Shown here in pieces: positions 53,537-61,919 of a DNA stretch of 64,000 nt. The DNA is taken from positions 115,382 to 179,381 of the IMG/VR virus record IMGVR_UViG_3300044716_000883. One strand, given 5' to 3'. The stretch is from a virus. The translations under genes were made by a program, and so were the position numbers. Each line of letters begins with the position of its first letter. Position 1 is the stretch's first letter. The notes under the pieces were generated by a model. The model saw only the letters and a program-made list of their open reading frames with translations, had not been told where the DNA came from and ran no database searches.

Positions 53537-53956
53537 ACAGACAATATATTTTTCGATTTGAACAAATTATTCTGCACTTTCACGAAGCTCGAAAATTTAG
53601 AAACCACTGTTTCTACAATTAATCGCCGCCACGCCATCTTATATAATAAGATCTTCATTCTTGAGTCGCCTCAGAGTGATGAATTAATGTGCACATACAA
53701 TATTGATATGGGCAACTCAGTTAACGATCCGTTACCAAGTACCATATTATTACACCGCAAGAAAGAATCAAACACACTATACACAATTAATGCATTAAAC
53801 GCTTTAATTAAAGAATTGAATGGCGGTGTTTTAGATACTAAATTTATAGTAAATTGGCACGACTACAAAAACAGCATATTACTTACCAATGGTAATAGTC
53901 CTGAATTACGTAGATTAGATACCTCTATTTATAAAATTATAGATCTTAATAAATAA
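53534..53956 (+). CDS. Unknown replication-region protein
   Basis: A 140-residue protein with an alpha/beta look (FDLNKLFCTFTKLENLETTVSTINRRHAILYNKIFI, ALNALIKELNGGVLDTKFIVNWHDYKN). No catalytic motif is clear. It is located between the polymerase and gp32, so a role in replication or its control is possible. The stop overlaps the next ATG (TAATGG). Confidence 0.6.
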   Translation: MTDNIFFDLNKLFCTFTKLENLETTVSTINRRHAILYNKIFILESPQSDELMCTYNIDMGNSVNDPLPSTILLHRKKESNTLYTINALNALIKELNGGVLDTKFIVNWHDYKNSILLTNGNSPELRRLDTSIYKIIDLNK

Positions 53957-54291
53957 TGGCAACATATACAGCATCACAACTTAACGGAGTAGGATCAGTA
54001 GGTGAAAACCTATCAGGATTAAAAACATTTACATTCACTAATCCTAGTTCATCAGCATATTTCACATTAGAAACAGTACCTAACGCTACTGGTTCATATG
54101 CTGGTTCTCCTACAAATGCATTAGGAACATGGGCTGTATCTGCATCTATGGGATTTGTTTCTTCATCATATGTTGCTTCGGTTGTTGTACAACCAGGATC
54201 TTCTGTTCTTACCTTTACACCTACATCGGCTGTTACTGGTACTACTTATCGTTTAAGAGGAACAGGAGAATATAGTTTAACTATCTCTTAA
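53956..54291 (+). CDS. Small beta-rich protein, structural-looking
   Basis: A 111-residue protein, Ser/Thr/Gly/Val-rich (TYTASQLNGVGSVGENLSGLKTFTFTNPSSSAYFTLETVP). Its composition is like the virion beta proteins and is out of keeping with the replication genes around it. It could be a decoration or adhesion domain. A regulatory gap with TTTGGTGGTCT follows. Confidence 0.6.
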   Translation: MATYTASQLNGVGSVGENLSGLKTFTFTNPSSSAYFTLETVPNATGSYAGSPTNALGTWAVSASMGFVSSSYVASVVVQPGSSVLTFTPTSAVTGTTYRLRGTGEYSLTIS

Positions 54292-54296
54292 GATAG

Positions 54297-54307
54297 TTTG
54301 GTGGTCT
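54297..54307 (+). promoter_or_regulatory. TTTGGTGGTCT element before the gp32 gene
   Basis: Identical to 38132-38142. A TATATTC string (TTCTTATATTC) follows, then ATG 54347. It is probably a promoter for the replication block, possibly early or middle. Confidence 0.45.
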
Positions 54308-54346
54308 AAGTAAATTTTCTTATATTCAAGTCTAAATAAAACAGTT

Positions 54347-55177
54347 ATGGATTTAAATCTGGCAAAGCAGAAATTAGCCGCTGCACAAAACAAAGGTGGT
54401 CAACAAAGAGAAAGAATTGACTACACTAAAATTTTCTTTAAACCAAAACCAGGTAAGTACATAGTACGAATTTTACCTTCAGTGTATGATAAGGCATGGC
54501 CTATCCGTGAAGTACAGTTCCACTATGGTTTCTCTAAAGGACCAATCTTGGCTTTATCAAATTGGGGTGAAGCAGATCCAATTGCGGATTTTGCAAAAAC
54601 ACTTCGTAAATCATCTGATAGAGAAGATTGGCAATTAGCTAAAAAAATCGAGCCAAAATCTCGTTATTTTGCAGCTGTAGTAGTACGTGGTGAAGAACAC
54701 TTAGGTGCTCGCTTATGGGAATTTGGTAAATTAACAAACGATCAGTTATTAGGTATTGCTGCTGATGAAGACTATGGTGACTACACAGACATCACAGACG
54801 GTAGAGACTTTACTATTGATGCTGTTGAAGATGTTATTGCTGGTAGAAAGGGTGTTAAATGTAACCTTCGTATCAAGCCAAAAACATCTCCGATCTCTGA
54901 AGATGCAGCAGTAGTAGAAAAAGTACTTAACGAGCAACCTGATATCTTGGCAATTAATCGTAGATACACTTACGAGGCTTTAAAAGACATCTTGACTAAA
55001 TGGTTAAATCCTGAAGATGAAGCTGCTACTGAAGCTCCTATCGCATCTAAAGATGCAGAGGAAGAAGATGATTTCTTAACCGAAATGAACAAACCAGTAA
55101 CACCAACTTACTCTTTAGAAACTCCTGCTGCTAAAACTAGCAATGCAGATAAATTTAACGATCTATTCAACGACTAA
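54347..55177 (+). CDS. 32: Single-stranded DNA-binding protein, gp32-like
   Basis: A 276-residue protein. The N-terminus is a short basic helix (MDLNLAKQKLAAAQNKG). The core has FFKPKPGKYIVRILPSVYDKAWPIREVQFHYGF, and RYFAAVVVRGEEHLGARLWEFGK is typical of the gp32 OB-fold in T4-like phages. The C-terminal ~60 residues are acidic (EDEAATEAPIASKDAEEEDDFLTE), the tail that recruits partners. It has no cysteines, so the zinc site of T4 gp32 (His-Cys3) is missing. The next gene, uvsX, starts 2 bases later. Confidence 0.88.
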   Translation: MDLNLAKQKLAAAQNKGGQQRERIDYTKIFFKPKPGKYIVRILPSVYDKAWPIREVQFHYGFSKGPILALSNWGEADPIADFAKTLRKSSDREDWQLAKKIEPKSRYFAAVVVRGEEHLGARLWEFGKLTNDQLLGIAADEDYGDYTDITDGRDFTIDAVEDVIAGRKGVKCNLRIKPKTSPISEDAAVVEKVLNEQPDILAINRRYTYEALKDILTKWLNPEDEAATEAPIASKDAEEEDDFLTEMNKPVTPTYSLETPAAKTSNADKFNDLFND

Positions 55178-55179
55178 TT

Positions 55180-56262
55180 ATGGCAAAAAGTAAAGACAGC
55201 TTAACGACTGTAGTATCAGAATCGTTAAAAAAATCATTTAACATTGATGCGTTTAAGAAATCTAAATTTTTAGACCAATCAGTTAAATTTAAACCTCAAA
55301 GATGGATTAAACTGTCTGAAGCTTTCCAAGATGTCATTTCATTACCTGGTATTCCGATGGGCCACATAAGTTTATTACGTGGTCACTCGGACACTGGTAA
55401 AACAACAGCAATGTTAGAGGCAGCAGTAGCAGCCCAAAAAATGGGTGTACTACCTGTCTTTATCATTACTGAAATGAAATGGAATTGGGAACACGCTCAA
55501 CAAATGGGCTTCGAAATGGAACCAGTAGTTGACACTGAAACAGGAGAAATTGTTGATTACAAAGGTTTCTTCTTATATGTTGATAGAGGTTCATTAAACA
55601 CAATTGAAGATGTAGCATCATTTATTGCTGATCTTCTAAGTGAACAAGCATCAGGTAAATTACCATTTGACTTATGTTTCTTCTGGGATTCTGTAGGATC
55701 AATTCCTTGTAGATTATCAGTTGAATCTAATAAGAATAACAACGAATGGAATGCTGGAGCTATGTCTCAACAATTTGGTAACTTTATCAACCAGAAAGTT
55801 GTATTATCACGTAAAGAAAACCAACCATATACTAATACGATGGTATGTGTTAATAAGGTGTGGGTTGCAAAACCAAATTCACCTATGGAACAGCCTAAAA
55901 TGAAAAATAAAGGCGGTGATACAATGTTCTTTGATTCATCACTTGTAGTAACATTTGGTAATATTTCAAACAGTGGTACTAGTAAGATTAAAGCAACTAA
56001 AGACGGTAAAGACGTAGAATTTGCTAAACGCACTAAAATATCAGTTGATAAAAACCACGTTACAGGTGTTCAAACAAAAGGTACTGTTACAATGACAGTT
56101 CACGGTTTCATTGCTGACGATAAGAAAGCAATTGACCTATACAAGAAAGAACATTCTAAAGATTGGTTACAAATTCTAGGTTCAGCTGACTTCGACGTTG
56201 TTGAAGAAGATGAAATGGAAGAAAATTTTAAAGAAATAAATCTAGTAGATGTCGAAGAGTAA
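55180..56262 (+). CDS. uvsX: RecA-like recombinase UvsX
   Basis: A 360-residue protein. The Walker A motif is GHSDTGKT (residues 68-75), then VFIITEMKWNWEHAQQMGFEMEP, and later Walker B-type LCFFWDSVGSIPC. The N-terminal part (SVKFKPQRWIKLSEAFQDVISLPGIPMGHISLL) is like UvsX. It catalyses strand exchange and, in T4, recombination-dependent replication with gp32. It overlaps the exonuclease by 14 bases. Confidence 0.9.
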   Translation: MAKSKDSLTTVVSESLKKSFNIDAFKKSKFLDQSVKFKPQRWIKLSEAFQDVISLPGIPMGHISLLRGHSDTGKTTAMLEAAVAAQKMGVLPVFIITEMKWNWEHAQQMGFEMEPVVDTETGEIVDYKGFFLYVDRGSLNTIEDVASFIADLLSEQASGKLPFDLCFFWDSVGSIPCRLSVESNKNNNEWNAGAMSQQFGNFINQKVVLSRKENQPYTNTMVCVNKVWVAKPNSPMEQPKMKNKGGDTMFFDSSLVVTFGNISNSGTSKIKATKDGKDVEFAKRTKISVDKNHVTGVQTKGTVTMTVHGFIADDKKAIDLYKKEHSKDWLQILGSADFDVVEEDEMEENFKEINLVDVEE

Positions 56263-57277
56263 ATATGAACAATTACTCACTAACGTACAACCAGACATCA
56301 GAAAAGAACTAAGCTCAATTTTAATCATAGACGGCCTCAATACATTCTTGAGGTCGTTTACTATGATTAATCATATAAATCCCGATGGCCATCATATTGG
56401 TGGTTTGACAGGATTTTTAAAATCAATTGGTTATGCGATCAGGATGACTGATCCAACTAAAGTAGTTATTGTATTTGATGGTGTAGGTGGTTCAAACGCT
56501 AGGAGAAATCTGTTCCCAGCATATAAAGCAAATCGTAATGTTAATCGCATGACGAATTATTCCATATTCCAATCGAAAGATGAGGAACAGGAAAGTATTA
56601 ACAATCAAATGGAACGTTTGATTCAGTACCTTAAATGCCTACCTGTCACTGTTGTAGGAATTGATGGACTAGAAGCAGATGACATTATTGGTTATTTAGC
56701 AACTAAATTCCAGGCACATGATGACACCCAAAAGGTAACTATCATGTCTGCTGATAAGGATTTCTTACAATTAGTATCGGATAAAGTACAATGTTATTCT
56801 CCTACTAAAAAGAAAGTATACACCCCAAAAGACGTATTGGAAGAATATGGTGTTACAAGTCAAAACTTCCTTAACTACAAAATATTGATGGGTGATTCAA
56901 GTGATAATATCCCTGGCATTAGCGGATTAGGACCTAAAAAACTATTTAAGCTATTCCCAGAATTAGCAACTGATGTTCAATTAACAGTGGATGGCATTAT
57001 TACTAAAGCAGCAGAAAATATCAGTGAAAACAAATTATATTTATCTGTTGTAGAAAGACGCTACCAGTTATATACTAATCATCAATTGATGTCTTTGAAT
57101 GGTAGTTTCTTATCACCAGAGAATAAACAATTAGTTAAAGACGCATTTACCAATTCTTATGAATTGAATTCGCCAATATTTCTTCAATTGTATCATAATG
57201 ATAAATTAGGTGAATCAATTCCTAATGTACAATCTTGGTTAACACAATTATTTGGTTATCCAAATTCTTTCAAATAA
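56249..57277 (+). CDS. rnh: 5'-3' exonuclease / RNase H (FEN-like)
   Basis: A 342-residue protein. The metal residues are present: LIIDGLN (D28), VVIVFDGVGG, GLEADDIIGYLA (the EAD-D motif) and MSADKDFLQLV (D-KD). LMGDSSDNIPGISGLGPKK is the helix-hairpin-helix that holds DNA. It removes RNA primers and 5' flaps. It overlaps uvsX and is followed by the helicase, an order in keeping with a replication operon. Confidence 0.88.
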   Translation: MSKSKYEQLLTNVQPDIRKELSSILIIDGLNTFLRSFTMINHINPDGHHIGGLTGFLKSIGYAIRMTDPTKVVIVFDGVGGSNARRNLFPAYKANRNVNRMTNYSIFQSKDEEQESINNQMERLIQYLKCLPVTVVGIDGLEADDIIGYLATKFQAHDDTQKVTIMSADKDFLQLVSDKVQCYSPTKKKVYTPKDVLEEYGVTSQNFLNYKILMGDSSDNIPGISGLGPKKLFKLFPELATDVQLTVDGIITKAAENISENKLYLSVVERRYQLYTNHQLMSLNGSFLSPENKQLVKDAFTNSYELNSPIFLQLYHNDKLGESIPNVQSWLTQLFGYPNSFK

Positions 57278-57286
57278 ATTTAGGTT

Positions 57287-58663
57287 ATGACAACATTACA
57301 GAAATTAAATCAATACGGACCCGTATTCCAAGTAAAAGTATTAGGAGCCTTGCTAACGCAAAGACAATTCCTAATTAACATTATAGATTCACTCGATTCA
57401 GAGTATTTTGAATCATCAGCTCACAAATGGATTATTGAATATATCCAGAAATACTTTAGTGAATATCACACAACACCCACAGTAGAAACATTATCTATTG
57501 AGGTAAAAAAGATTGAAAATGAAGTATTAAGAATATCAATTGCTGAAGCACTAAGAGAAGCATATAAAATGTCTGATCAAAGTGATTTAGAATGGGTAGA
57601 AGATGAATTTAGTACCTTCTGTCGTAATCAGCAAGTTAAAAAAGCAATATTAGGTTCAGTTCAGTTACTTGAAATGAATGACTTTGAAAGTATCTTACAA
57701 CTAATCAGTAAAGCAGTTAACGCAGGTGAAGATAAAACAATAGGATTAGATTATAACTTAGATATTGAAGCTAGATATCGTGAAGATGATAGAAACTGTA
57801 TTCCATTCCCTTGGCCTGTATTTAACGAAATTACTCAAGGGGGATATGGTAAAGGTGATTTAGTATTAGTATTCGGTAATCCTGGAGGTGGTAAGTCATG
57901 GGCTATTACAGCAATGGGGGCTTATGCCGCAGCATTAGGATATAATGTAGTACACTATTCACTTGAATTAGGTGAAGGTTATGTTGGTAAAAGATACGAT
58001 GCTGTGTTTTCGGGTATTGAAGTTGATAAATTACATTTGCACCGTAAAGAAGTAGATGAAATTGTAGGTAAAGTAAAAGGTAAAGTAATCATCAAAGAAT
58101 ACCCACCTAAGAGAGCATCATTCGATGTAATCGAAGCACACCTACAACAACTAGAACACCAGAATGACTTTAAACCAGATTTAATTATCATTGACTATCT
58201 AGATTACATGCGTACACGTTCTAGAAAAGAACGTAAAGAAGAAATTGATGATGTTTATGTTGCTGCTAAAGCATTTGCTAAAGAAAAAGGTATACCTGTT
58301 GTATCACCATCTCAAGCAAATAGAGGCGCTGCAAAATCAGATATCATTGAAGGAGATAATGCAGCGGGGTCATATGAAAAAATTATGATTGGAGATATTA
58401 TCTTATCATTAGCACGTAAACGTAAAGATAAAATTGAAGGAACTGGTAATTGGCACATTATGAAAAACAGATATGGTGCTGATGGTATGACATTTAGATC
58501 CAGAATTAATACATCAAACGGATATATTGATATAGATCAAAACCCAGTTGATGACGATGATATTGAGACTGGTTCCCAAAATAAAGCTGTGAACGATTTC
58601 TCGAGTGTGGGTGCAGAAGAAAGGCAACTACTTCAACAGAAGTTTTTCAAGCTTGAGAATTAA
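57287..58663 (+). CDS. 41: Replicative DNA helicase, DnaB/gp41-like
   Basis: A 458-residue protein. N-terminal helical domain (~1-150); then the RecA-like motor with Walker A GNPGGGKS (197-204), VVHYSLELGEGYVGKRYDA, Walker B LIIIDYLDYM, a Gln/Ser switch (VVSPSQANRGAA) and the Arg-rich SLARKRKDK. Its length and layout match T4 gp41 and DnaB. A hexamer would open the fork. A primase is not seen in this window. Confidence 0.9.
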   Translation: MTTLQKLNQYGPVFQVKVLGALLTQRQFLINIIDSLDSEYFESSAHKWIIEYIQKYFSEYHTTPTVETLSIEVKKIENEVLRISIAEALREAYKMSDQSDLEWVEDEFSTFCRNQQVKKAILGSVQLLEMNDFESILQLISKAVNAGEDKTIGLDYNLDIEARYREDDRNCIPFPWPVFNEITQGGYGKGDLVLVFGNPGGGKSWAITAMGAYAAALGYNVVHYSLELGEGYVGKRYDAVFSGIEVDKLHLHRKEVDEIVGKVKGKVIIKEYPPKRASFDVIEAHLQQLEHQNDFKPDLIIIDYLDYMRTRSRKERKEEIDDVYVAAKAFAKEKGIPVVSPSQANRGAAKSDIIEGDNAAGSYEKIMIGDIILSLARKRKDKIEGTGNWHIMKNRYGADGMTFRSRINTSNGYIDIDQNPVDDDDIETGSQNKAVNDFSSVGAEERQLLQQKFFKLEN

Positions 58664-58677
58664 TTAAGGTATATACT

Positions 58678-58686
58678 ATATTTATA
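58678..58686 (+). promoter_or_regulatory. ATATTTATA box before the thioredoxin gene
   Basis: It lies 18 bases upstream of ATG 58705, in the gap after the helicase stop. Confidence 0.4.
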
Positions 58687-58704
58687 ACTACAACAATAAA
58701 AATT

Positions 58705-58965
58705 ATGATAAAGGTTAAACGATTCACGGCTACTTGGTGTGGCCCATGTAAAACTCTTGCTCCTGTATTCGAACAAATACAAACAAGTTTTCCAGATGTT
58801 ACATTTGAAACAATAGATGTTGACGAAAATAGAGAAGCGGCACAAGAAAATTTTGTAACCTCAATCCCTACCGTTATCTTTGAGAAAGATGGATTAGCAA
58901 AACAACGTTTTACTGGTGCTCAACCAAAATCTGTATACATAGATACTATTAACTCACTAAAATAA
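58705..58965 (+). CDS. trxA: Thioredoxin
   Basis: An 86-residue protein, small for a thioredoxin (usual 105). It has the active site TATWCGPCKTLAP with C12 and C15, then FETIDVDENREAAQENFVTSIPTVIFEKDG, including the cis-Pro TSIPT. It lies 13 bases before the ribonucleotide reductase and probably reduces it. Confidence 0.92.
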   Translation: MIKVKRFTATWCGPCKTLAPVFEQIQTSFPDVTFETIDVDENREAAQENFVTSIPTVIFEKDGLAKQRFTGAQPKSVYIDTINSLK

Positions 58966-58978
58966 AAATTAAAAGAAA

Positions 58979-60829
58979 ATGGATGTAACGCAAGAAATTC
59001 TTAGCGAAATCACAACGTACATGAAGTACGCTAAGTATGTGCCTGAATTGAAAAGAAGAGAAACCTGGACTGAATTAGTTACGCGTAATAAAGAAATGCA
59101 TCAAACTAAATTCCCCCAACTAAAAAATGAAATCGAAGAAGCTTATAAATTGGTCTACGCTAAAAAGGTTTTACCATCAATGCGTAGCTTACAGTTTGCG
59201 GGCAAGCCCATTGAACTTAATAATGCTCGTATATTTAATTGCAGTTTTCTGCCTATTGATGATTGGCGTTCATTCAGCGAAATAATGTTCTTATTATTGA
59301 GCGGATGCGGAGTAGGCTACTCAGTACAAACTCACCACATAGATCAACTACCTGAAATTAAGGTACCAACTAAACAAAAAAGATACCTAATAGGCGACAG
59401 TATTGAAGGATGGGCTGATGCTGTAAGAATGCTTTGTAAAGCGTATTTTACAGGTGCTCCTTTGCCTCTATTCGACTTTAGAGACATCAGAGCAAAAGGC
59501 GCTCAGTTAATCACTGTAGGTGGTAAAGCACCTGGTCCTGAACCATTAAAAGAATGTTTATTCAACTTACAAAAAGTATTTGATCGTAAACAAAATGGTG
59601 ATAGATTAACATCAATCGATGCTCATGATATGGCTTGCCATATTGCAGATGCAGTATTATCTGGTGGTATTAGACGTGCAGCATTAATCTCATTATTCAA
59701 TTTGGATGATGAAGCAATGTTAACATGTAAGTTTGGTAGCTGGTGGGAAGAAAACCCACAAAGAGGACGTGCTAACAACTCTGCAGTTGTAATGCGTCAT
59801 AAAATTGATGAAGAAGAATTCTTTAAATTATGGAAGAAAATTGAATTAAGTGGATCTGGTGAACCAGGCATTTATTTCTCAAATGATAAAGACTGGGGTA
59901 CTAACCCATGTTGTGAAATTGCTTTACGTTCTTATCAGTTCTGTAACTTATGTGAAGTAAACGTTTCAAATGTTGAATCACAAGAAGACTTAAATGAAAG
60001 AGTACGTGTAGGTGCCTTTATTGGCACATTACAAGCAGCATATACTGATTTCCATTACTTAAGAGATATATGGCGTAAAACAACTGAAAAAGATGCTTTA
60101 CTAGGTGTTGGTATGACAGGTATTGGATCTGGAACTATATTAGCTTATGACTTGAAGAAAGCAGCTGATTTAGCTAAAGAAGAAAATGCAAGAGTAGCAG
60201 AATTAATTGGTGTTAACAAAGCAGCTCGTGTAACTACAGTTAAACCATCAGGTACTTCATCATTAGTATTAGGTACTGCAAGTGGTATTCACGCTTGGCA
60301 CAATGACTTCTACATCAGACGTATTCGTGTAGGTAAAAACGAAGCTATTTACTCCTACTTAGCAGCTAACCACCCAGAATTAGTTGAAGATGATTTCTTC
60401 AAACCAACAATTCAAGCTGTAATTTCAGTACCACAACGTGCTCCACAAGGATCAATTTTAAGAACTGAAAACGTAATGGATATGTTAGAGCGTGTTAAGA
60501 AATTTAACATGCAGTGGGTTAAAAAAGGACATAGAAAAGGTGCTAACACAAACAACGTATCTGCAACTGTATCAATTCAAGAAGGCGAATGGGAACAAGT
60601 AGGACAGTGGATGTGGGAAAACAGAAACACATTCAATGGCTTATCAGTATTACCTTATTTTGGAGGTACATACAAACAAGCTCCATTCGAAGATATTACT
60701 GAAGAACAATTCAATGAAATGGCTCAACACCTACATTCAATTGATTTAAGTAAGGTTGTTGAATTTAGCGATGAAACAGCATTAATGGATCAAGCAGCTT
60801 GTGCTGGTGGTGCATGTGAAATAGTATAA
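58979..60829 (+). CDS. nrdJ: Class II (B12-dependent) ribonucleotide reductase
   Basis: A 616-residue protein. MRSLQFAGKPIELNNARIFNCSFLP, GCGVGYSVQTHHI and LSGGIRRAALISLF are followed by the NPCCEIALRSYQFCNLCEVN core and the C-terminal redox pair (CAGGACEIV). These match the monomeric adenosylcobalamin-dependent enzyme. It makes dNTPs without oxygen. The partner is the thioredoxin upstream. There is no nrdA/B pair, and it depends on host B12. Confidence 0.88.
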   Translation: MDVTQEILSEITTYMKYAKYVPELKRRETWTELVTRNKEMHQTKFPQLKNEIEEAYKLVYAKKVLPSMRSLQFAGKPIELNNARIFNCSFLPIDDWRSFSEIMFLLLSGCGVGYSVQTHHIDQLPEIKVPTKQKRYLIGDSIEGWADAVRMLCKAYFTGAPLPLFDFRDIRAKGAQLITVGGKAPGPEPLKECLFNLQKVFDRKQNGDRLTSIDAHDMACHIADAVLSGGIRRAALISLFNLDDEAMLTCKFGSWWEENPQRGRANNSAVVMRHKIDEEEFFKLWKKIELSGSGEPGIYFSNDKDWGTNPCCEIALRSYQFCNLCEVNVSNVESQEDLNERVRVGAFIGTLQAAYTDFHYLRDIWRKTTEKDALLGVGMTGIGSGTILAYDLKKAADLAKEENARVAELIGVNKAARVTTVKPSGTSSLVLGTASGIHAWHNDFYIRRIRVGKNEAIYSYLAANHPELVEDDFFKPTIQAVISVPQRAPQGSILRTENVMDMLERVKKFNMQWVKKGHRKGANTNNVSATVSIQEGEWEQVGQWMWENRNTFNGLSVLPYFGGTYKQAPFEDITEEQFNEMAQHLHSIDLSKVVEFSDETALMDQAACAGGACEIV

Positions 60830-60831
60830 AA

Positions 60832-60900
60832 ATGAGTCATGATAATCTAGTACAAAACATAATAAGTGGAGTGTACGGAAGCATAAAAGGAAATAGATGA
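60832..60900 (+). CDS. Possible micro-protein coupled to the DUF5522-like gene
   Basis: A 22-residue open frame starting two bases after the nrdJ stop. It begins MSHDNLVQNIISGVYGSIKG and ends in ATGA that overlaps the next start. It may be a leader peptide that couples translation. The length is too short for any family call. Confidence 0.35.
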   Translation: MSHDNLVQNIISGVYGSIKGNR

Positions 60901-61100
60901 AACAGTTTATTGAAAATGTAGATTATTATATAGAGGGCGAGCGCGTGATTTTCACTGCGCTCGCTCACATTAATAGAGGCGAATGCTGTGGAAATGGTTG
61001 TAGACACTGCCCCTACTCTCCAAAACACACTAGGAAAAATGTGGTATTGGCAGAAAAATTACTTAAATTTAATCCAAATAAAGAAAATGGATCCAAATAA
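60897..61100 (+). CDS. DUF5522-like Cys-rich small protein
   Basis: A 67-residue protein. YYIEGERVIFTALAHINRGECCGNGCRHCPYSPKH holds the GxCCGxGCRHCPY motif I recognise for this uncharacterised Bacteroidota family (five cysteines in 12 residues). Probably metal-binding. It overlaps the preceding micro-ORF by ATGA. The function is not known. Confidence 0.75.
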   Translation: MKQFIENVDYYIEGERVIFTALAHINRGECCGNGCRHCPYSPKHTRKNVVLAEKLLKFNPNKENGSK

Positions 61101-61248
61101 AATGCACGAACGAGTGCTCGAAATACAGAAAAACATAACTGTAGCAACCCCAGAACAACAAACAGCAATGTTAGGTGAATTACTTGATATTGCATCTAAG
61201 GTAGAACAATCATTATCTGATATTAAAATTGATATCGATGAGGAATAA
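61087..61248 (+). CDS. Small acidic helical protein
   Basis: I place the start at ATG 61087 (53 residues); ATG 61102, one base after the previous stop, is equally possible. The sequence is MDPNKMHERVLEIQKNITVA and onwards, ending SDIKIDIDEE: helix-turn-helix length, acidic tail. A longer upstream reading from 60988 would overlap the DUF5522-like gene in another frame and is unlikely. The function is unknown. Confidence 0.55.
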   Translation: MDPNKMHERVLEIQKNITVATPEQQTAMLGELLDIASKVEQSLSDIKIDIDEE

Positions 61249-61450
61249 TATAGTGGAGGGAATATTAGTTGTTATTGGTTTAATTATGCTAGTAGCAATG
61301 TTGTTTGGATTACCATTACAAATACTATGGAATCTACTTATGCCTGAATTATTCAGCTTACCATACATTAGTTTTTGGCAGGCTTGTGGTTTAAATTTAA
61401 TAGCAGGTATTCTATTCAGATCAAATATCACAGTAAAAAATAAAGATTAA
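61238..61450 (+). CDS. Small two-span membrane protein
   Basis: A 70-residue protein from ATG 61238 (an upstream TTG at 61229 is less likely). Two hydrophobic segments are EGILVVIGLIMLVAMLFGL and FWQACGLNLIAGILF. It overlaps the stop of the previous gene. It could be a membrane-active or immunity-type protein. I see no family. Confidence 0.6.
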   Translation: MRNNIVEGILVVIGLIMLVAMLFGLPLQILWNLLMPELFSLPYISFWQACGLNLIAGILFRSNITVKNKD

Positions 61451-61451
61451 C

Positions 61452-61919
61452 ATGGCACAAAACAAATTTCAATCAACAAAGTTGTTTGACGGTTTCAGTA
61501 CAGTATTCCGTCAATGGAAAGCAGAAGGAACACACTGTAGATTTCTTCATGGATACGGAGTATCATTTAGAGTATGGTTCGAAGGTGATTTAGACGAACG
61601 TAATTGGGTTTGGGACTTTGGGGGTATGAAACGTGCTAAAAATGCCATTGATGGTAAGAACCCTAAAGAGTGGATGGATTATATGTTTGATCATACTACA
61701 ATCGTAGCTGAAGATGATCCAGGATTAGGTGGATTTAAAACAATGGATGAACTTGGTATTATACAATTAAGAATAATCCCAGCTGTTGGAGCAGAACAAT
61801 TTGCAAAGTATGTTTTTGAGAAGTTAGATGATTTTGTTAGACAAGAAACTGAAGGTAGAGTTAAAGTAGCGAAAGTGGAATTCATGGAACACGCTAAAAA
61901 CACTGCCATATATGAGTAA
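61452..61919 (+). CDS. queD: 6-carboxy-tetrahydropterin synthase, QueD
   Basis: A 155-residue protein. THCRFLHGYGVSFRVWFEG carries the Cys/His core (canonical C-x3-HGH; here HGYG, so one His is Tyr), then LDERNWVWDFGGMK, YMFDHTTIVAEDDPG. These landmarks fit the phage QueD form. It makes 6-carboxy-tetrahydropterin, the second step toward preQ0. It overlaps the next small gene by 8 bases. The changed His deserves a check, as zinc binding uses three His in the family. Confidence 0.8.
   Translation: MAQNKFQSTKLFDGFSTVFRQWKAEGTHCRFLHGYGVSFRVWFEGDLDERNWVWDFGGMKRAKNAIDGKNPKEWMDYMFDHTTIVAEDDPGLGGFKTMDELGIIQLRIIPAVGAEQFAKYVFEKLDDFVRQETEGRVKVAKVEFMEHAKNTAIYE

Noticed and set aside
1336-58686. T4-like late promoters on the minus strand (TATAAATA as reverse complement of the box)
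   Set aside because: No minus-strand genes exist here for them to drive; plus-strand reading is more likely, though antisense transcription is not excluded.
60988-61248. 86-residue version of the small acidic gene starting at 60988
   Set aside because: It would overlap the DUF5522-like gene in another frame; ATG 61087 or 61102 fits better.
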